Shown one piece after another: positions 6,995 to 10,148 of a DNA stretch of 10,148 bases. The DNA comes from CAYRAV01 sp964422365. GTDB lineage: Bacteria; Bacillota; Clostridia; Lachnospirales; Lachnospiraceae. Made by a program: the position numbers and the translations under genes. The notes below the pieces were generated by a model. The model did no database searches and had not been told where the DNA came from. It saw nothing but the letters and a program-made list of their open reading frames with translations. Position 1 is the first letter of the stretch; the number at the start of each line of letters is the position of its first letter. The stretch spans positions 1 through 10,148 of the forward strand of contig CAYRAV010000090.1 in the NCBI GenBank assembly GCA_964422365.1, read 5' to 3'.

Positions 6995-7328
6995 TTACTC
7001 CTTTCCTTCAAATTGTATGCCATCCGAATATTCATCTCCTATAAATGTTTGGACGTTTGTGCATAATGACCAGGTAAACTCTCTATAGTACCTATTCATA
7101 TCCATTACTTTATCTCCCTCATTTAATATTATTTCTAACAAATCTTAATTGACTTGATTGTACAATATCTTCTGCCCTGTTATACTCTCTTTCCATCTCT
7201 TTATAAATATCTTCAATATCTAATATCATACTATATGATAGATTGTCTAAAAACACATTTCTGTTTTCAATATCGATGTTAATCAATAATGTACCATAAA
7301 CATAACTTCCATATGTGGTATATAACAC
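6995..7328 (-). pseudogene. Truncated, frameshifted toxin C-terminus (orphan toxin tail)
   Basis: Two frames together reconstruct the end of a toxin related to the 8153-10148 protein. Frame one (7328 to 7119) begins just after an in-frame stop with a GTG lacking a ribosome binding site and ends SSQLRFVRNNIK. Frame two (read from 7120, stop at 6995) continues EGDKVMDMNRYYREFTW, then SLCTNVQTF, and ends DGIQFEGKE. Skipping one base at 7121 gives NNIKEGD, aligning with NNISMGD of the complete toxin; after that EFTWSLC aligns with EFTWQLC and DGIQFEGKE with NGVKFEGKE. So this is a displaced toxin tail with a one-base frameshift and no delivery domain. Alternatively the 36 codons from the ATG at 7105, which has GAGGGAG 9 nt upstream, could be made as a small protein, and 7119-7328 could be a separate 69-aa gene; I consider both less likely. 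Confidence 0.6.
6998..7009 (-). promoter_or_regulatory. Ribosome binding site embedded in toxin-tail codons (immunity B)
   Basis: GAAGGAAAGGAG encodes the terminal EGKE of the toxin tail and lies 10 nt upstream of the ATG at 6987. It decides that start over the upstream ATG at 7035. Confidence 0.7.
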
Positions 7329-7426
7329 AGCTTATATAAAATAAAGAGCAGTCATAACTTAGCTGGCGCCATAAACAATTTCCAAACTACTTTTCTAACA
7401 ACTGCAGGTATTTTTTGATATCATTT
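7329..7426 (-). other. 98-nt gap with no supportable gene
   Basis: This stretch lies between the immunity A stop and the toxin-tail remnant. Only very short frames are open here (for example MISKNTCSC), and I see no promoter, terminator or repeat. It may be further decayed toxin sequence or a recombination boundary. Confidence 0.4.
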
Positions 7427-8146
7427 TTATTCACAACACTTATATTTAATTTCTGTCCATGCAATTCCTAAGCACCCAACATATTCCGTAAACATTACCT
7501 TTTCTCCTATCTTCGTTCTTTCTAATTCCAGCGGACTAGCGATTCTTTTCGTTCCGTCATCAAAATAAATATATATTCCGCCTCTTGATGACTCAGCAGC
7601 TTTTCCTACAATCACTTTGTAATATAAATCTGTTTGGACTACTCCCCAATTTTTATTAATGATTGAGATACTTCCTGCACTTACCAAAAAGACAGCAACT
7701 AAAAGCTTCAATATATTTTTCTTTATTTTCAAACGCAAAAACAGAAGCAGTGCACTTATTACACATAATATGAATGAAATTTTAAAAAATTGTTCAGATA
7801 GCATTTCTATTTTTATGTTGATACAACACATAAATGAACCATGAAACAGAAATGATTGATAAACAGCCTGTTCAGTTACGGGATAAAAAAAGCATATCAC
7901 ATAATTTATTACAAATATTAATATGAAACATATAGAGCATATATTAGATATTAGAGGACATACTAAAATAACTCCTTCTATAACTACACACAAATAAAAG
8001 CATAGATCAATTACTTTGTACTGTTTACTCATACAAATTTTATGTTTATCATTCTCTGTTTTTTTATTTTCTTTTATTACAACTTCAACTATCCCCATAC
8101 AAATCATTATAATTCCCAAAACACTTTTTCCAATTACCCATAACAT
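7427..8146 (-). CDS. Polytopic membrane protein, probable toxin immunity protein A (239 aa)
   Basis: Hydrophobic spans are visible at roughly 2-22, 45-65, 66-88, 118-138 and 147-165, with a possible weak span near 95-113. The last segment, 170-239, is soluble in character and homologous to the end of the 316-aa protein at 6037-6987 (shared SRGGI, DDG, a KIG turn, TEYVG-LG--W). The basic loops at 24-44 and 138-147 suggest that this C-terminal domain faces outside. The ATG at 8146 comes 6 nt after the toxin stop and uses GAAGGAAAGGAA inside the toxin's last codons as its ribosome binding site. Position directly after the toxin, and a paralogue in the same position after the second toxin tail, make immunity the best explanation. 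A membrane immunity protein would imply a toxin that acts at or from the outside of the membrane. The family is not recognised; the C-terminal part has a small beta-barrel look. Confidence 0.75.
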   Translation of the reverse strand: MLWVIGKSVLGIIMICMGIVEVVIKENKKTENDKHKICMSKQYKVIDLCFYLCVVIEGVILVCPLISNICSICFILIFVINYVICFFYPVTEQAVYQSFLFHGSFMCCINIKIEMLSEQFFKISFILCVISALLLFLRLKIKKNILKLLVAVFLVSAGSISIINKNWGVVQTDLYYKVIVGKAAESSRGGIYIYFDDGTKRIASPLELERTKIGEKVMFTEYVGCLGIAWTEIKYKCCE

Positions 8147-8152
8147 ACTTTT

Positions 8153-10148
8153 CTATTCCTTTCCTTCAAATTTAACACCATTTGGAAACAACTCTTCCAC
8201 AAATGTTTCTGCACCAGAACAAAGTTGCCAGGTAAATTCCTTACAAGGTAAATTAATTAAATTTTCCTCCATTACATCACAATCACTAACATCTCCCATA
8301 CTAATATTATTCTCTACTCTATTCATTACATCAACTATGTTATAGCGAGTATACAATCCTAGCATATCCTTTCCATATTTAAAATGTAAGTCTGTGATAT
8401 CATCAAATAACTTCTCCATTTGTATATTAATCTGTTTACGCTTACTACTTATCTCTCTTTCAATCATGTTTTTATTATTTCCAAAAATTCCCTCTTTGTA
8501 TAATTTGCTCCTTTCTTGTTGTGCCTCCTTATTAATTTTATTTGCTTCATATTTATTTGTTTTATTTTGTTTTGTTTTATTTCTTTTCCATTTTTTTTGT
8601 GCATTTTTTAAATTGCCTGCTGCCACATCTGCATCTTGTATAATCTTATTCGCATTATGAGCCTGTGCTTCAAATTCATCCTTTCCAATTTTTTTTAAAT
8701 CTTTTTTAAAAATATTCTTTACAATTTTATTATCCTCTGAACGAATATTTTGCCCAATTTTATTTTTCAAGGACTGTATCTGATTTGAAGTATTCTTAAA
8801 TTTATTTTTTAAAAAACCTCCAATTTTAGGACTTCCAATATCCCATACCACTGAAGCAATCATATTGTCCAAAACATCTTGAGTCATATCCTTTTTTTGA
8901 ATAATATTTGTTCCAGCAGTTGAAACACCATTTGATAATGCATTCACACCTGTAATTGCACTCTTTATCCCTTTTTCACCAATTTTTTCTGTATATACCC
9001 CTGCTTCTCCAAATAATTGTCCTCCAACCAATTCTGTAGTTGCTGCCACCGCTGCCTGAAAAAAACCAACTTGAAAATATTGTTCTAAAGAATAATCTAT
9101 TTCTGAAGTATAATCTTCATATAACATGGTTCCAACAGCAAATCCCCCTGTTGCTACTCCTGCAATAGCCGCTCCTGCCAAAGCTGTGGTGGCTATTGCA
9201 GGAAATGCTATTGCAGCTATACCAACTACTAATACTGTCCCCAGACAAACTCCAATCATTCCCACAATACCTTTTACCAACAATGATGTTTGTTTTTTCC
9301 CAGCCTCTGGTTCATCTAAAATTATTGGATACACGGAATATTCCTTGCACTGAATATAAGAACATGCCCCATGTACATTGAACAAATAATACATGCTAAA
9401 ATATGCCGTTTTCGTACCCTCCATTTCGTTCATAGATATTTTCCCAAATGCCGACATGCTTATAATTCTGGCATCCATGACAACTTCTTCTTTTGCATGA
9501 ATAATTAATGCTCCTTTTGTCAGAAAACGAATTGCCGTATCATCAATAAAATTTAAACTTGCAAAAGGGTCACCGTCTTCTTGTACTTCAGTTGAAAAAT
9601 ACAACTGATCCATATCTAAGTCCATCACCATTCCATGCTCTGTTGTAAATCTCTTGTTTTGTGTATTTTCCATTTTAGGGCTGGTTCTGCCATTTTGACG
9701 AATACAATTGACAACGGATGCACTTGTTTCTATATTATCAGAAAAATATAAGGATACCACACTTCCTTTTTGAGGTATGCAATATGCAAAGTTTCCAGTT
9801 TCCGGTTTCCAATCATATGGATATGCATACGCCTTGTCATGTTCATCATCCTCAAGATGCAAATCTAATTTTAAAGTTTCTGCCTTGGTTTCTAAAACCT
9901 CCCCCAATATTGTATGTCCAATAAAATAATTATTAAAAATTTCTTTTACATAAAAATAGTTTCTGCCTGTAAGCATATATGTAAAACGAAGTTTCTCACC
10001 ATATAAAGAAATTTTTTTACTGTACACATACATTTGTTTATTTTGAAATATAATAGAATCTCCAATTTCAAAACTTCTGGTCGTGATAACCTCATAATAG
10101 AGAAAATCTTCTGCTGACAACCCTGCTTTTTTCCCGCCTAATTTTGTA
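8153..10148 (-). CDS. VgrG-type spike with C-terminal polymorphic toxin extension (5' end outside window)
   Basis: The frame is open from the window edge (TKLGGKKAG precedes a TTG at 10120), so this is the C-terminal part of a larger protein; the TTG is not a credible start. Numbering from that TTG, residues 1-65 match the second barrel region of the 466-aa spike (FEIGDSIIFQNKQMYVY). Residues 68-145 are the OB-like domain with AYCIPQKGSVVSLYF at 112-126, and 155-260 are beta-rich. Residues 279-332 form a long hydrophobic Ala/Gly-rich stretch (VGIAAIAFPAIATTALAGAA), a type of segment common before toxin domains. Residues 430-600 are Lys/Asn-rich and probably helical (KKWKRNKTKQNKTNKYEANK); the tail EFTWQLCSGAETF to NGVKFEGKE is conserved in a second copy at 6995-7328. 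No catalytic motif is recognised. The gene is much richer in A+T than the other spike genes, pointing to acquired cargo. A delivered antibacterial toxin is inference from architecture and the adjacent immunity-like gene. Confidence 0.8.
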   Translation of the reverse strand, partial: TKLGGKKAGLSAEDFLYYEVITTRSFEIGDSIIFQNKQMYVYSKKISLYGEKLRFTYMLTGRNYFYVKEIFNNYFIGHTILGEVLETKAETLKLDLHLEDDEHDKAYAYPYDWKPETGNFAYCIPQKGSVVSLYFSDNIETSASVVNCIRQNGRTSPKMENTQNKRFTTEHGMVMDLDMDQLYFSTEVQEDGDPFASLNFIDDTAIRFLTKGALIIHAKEEVVMDARIISMSAFGKISMNEMEGTKTAYFSMYYLFNVHGACSYIQCKEYSVYPIILDEPEAGKKQTSLLVKGIVGMIGVCLGTVLVVGIAAIAFPAIATTALAGAAIAGVATGGFAVGTMLYEDYTSEIDYSLEQYFQVGFFQAAVAATTELVGGQLFGEAGVYTEKIGEKGIKSAITGVNALSNGVSTAGTNIIQKKDMTQDVLDNMIASVVWDIGSPKIGGFLKNKFKNTSNQIQSLKNKIGQNIRSEDNKIVKNIFKKDLKKIGKDEFEAQAHNANKIIQDADVAAGNLKNAQKKWKRNKTKQNKTNKYEANKINKEAQQERSKLYKEGIFGNNKNMIEREISSKRKQINIQMEKLFDDITDLHFKYGKDMLGLYTRYNIVDVMNRVENNISMGDVSDCDVMEENLINLPCKEFTWQLCSGAETFVEELFPNGVKFEGKE
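8156..8167 (-). promoter_or_regulatory. Ribosome binding site embedded in toxin-tail codons (immunity A)
   Basis: GAAGGAAAGGAA encodes the terminal EGKE of the complete toxin and lies 9 nt upstream of the immunity A start. The same arrangement recurs at 6998-7009, suggesting that toxin termination and immunity initiation are coupled. Confidence 0.7.

Noticed and set aside
6988..7035. Longer 332-aa form of immunity B starting at ATG 7035
   Set aside because: No ribosome binding site precedes it and it overlaps the toxin-tail frame, while ATG 6987 has a strong, well-spaced signal and the same geometry as the paralogue.
8545..8595. T-rich repetitive stretch as a regulatory repeat or CRISPR-like array
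   Set aside because: On the coding strand it encodes the Lys/Asn/Thr-rich part of the toxin; there are no regular repeats with spacers, so it is low-complexity coding sequence.
8153..10120. Complete 655-aa protein starting at the TTG at 10120
   Set aside because: The frame stays open upstream to the window edge and the VgrG homology begins mid-domain, so the gene is cut by the window rather than starting at this TTG.
1..10148. tRNA or rRNA genes, insertion sequences, CRISPR arrays
   Set aside because: I looked for these on both strands and saw no tRNA-like cloverleaf, rRNA motifs, transposase homology with inverted repeats, or repeat-spacer structure.

Overview
The window looks like part of a contractile-injection-system (CIS) effector locus from a Gram-positive member of the Bacillota, probably a Clostridia/Lachnospiraceae-type gut anaerobe. 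The reasons are strong AGGAGG-type ribosome binding sites, tightly packed same-strand genes, a DUF4280-type PAAR-like protein, and VgrG/phage gpD-type spike proteins without the usual proteobacterial T6SS sequence style. The taxonomic call is inference; no marker gene is present. Every gene I can support lies on the minus strand, so transcription runs from high to low coordinates. No sheath, tube, baseplate or ATPase gene is in view.

In transcription order, the first module (10148 to about 5870) is a polymorphic-toxin island that is visibly AT-rich. It begins with a VgrG-type spike carrying a long C-terminal extension: a hydrophobic Ala/Gly-rich segment, then a Lys-rich tail of unknown activity. 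Its 5' end is outside the window. Six bases after its stop is a polytopic membrane protein that I interpret as its immunity protein. Next comes a truncated and frameshifted second toxin tail, and seven bases after that a second, related polytopic membrane protein. Both toxin tails end in the same residues (FEGKE-stop), and the codons for those residues form the ribosome binding site of the following immunity gene.

The second module (5750 to 1) has higher G+C and looks like delivery hardware plus another effector: a 199-aa protein with a possible EagR/DcrB-like chaperone fold, a 466-aa VgrG-like spike, an Imm11-like protein of about 193 aa, a 191-aa helical unknown, a 108-aa PAAR-like DUF4280 tip protein, and a third VgrG-like protein. 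Translating this last gene across the window edge shows a TNT-type (tuberculosis necrotizing toxin, NAD+ glycohydrolase) domain at its C-terminus. Most junctions overlap or are nearly contiguous, which suggests one or two polycistronic units.

Taken together the window holds three VgrG-type spikes, two of them fused to different toxin domains, a PAAR-like tip, candidate adaptors and two paralogous membrane immunity proteins. The most novel-looking part is the unnamed toxin/immunity family at 5.9-10.1 kb, with its duplicated tail and its immunity-gene translation signal embedded in the toxin C-terminus.
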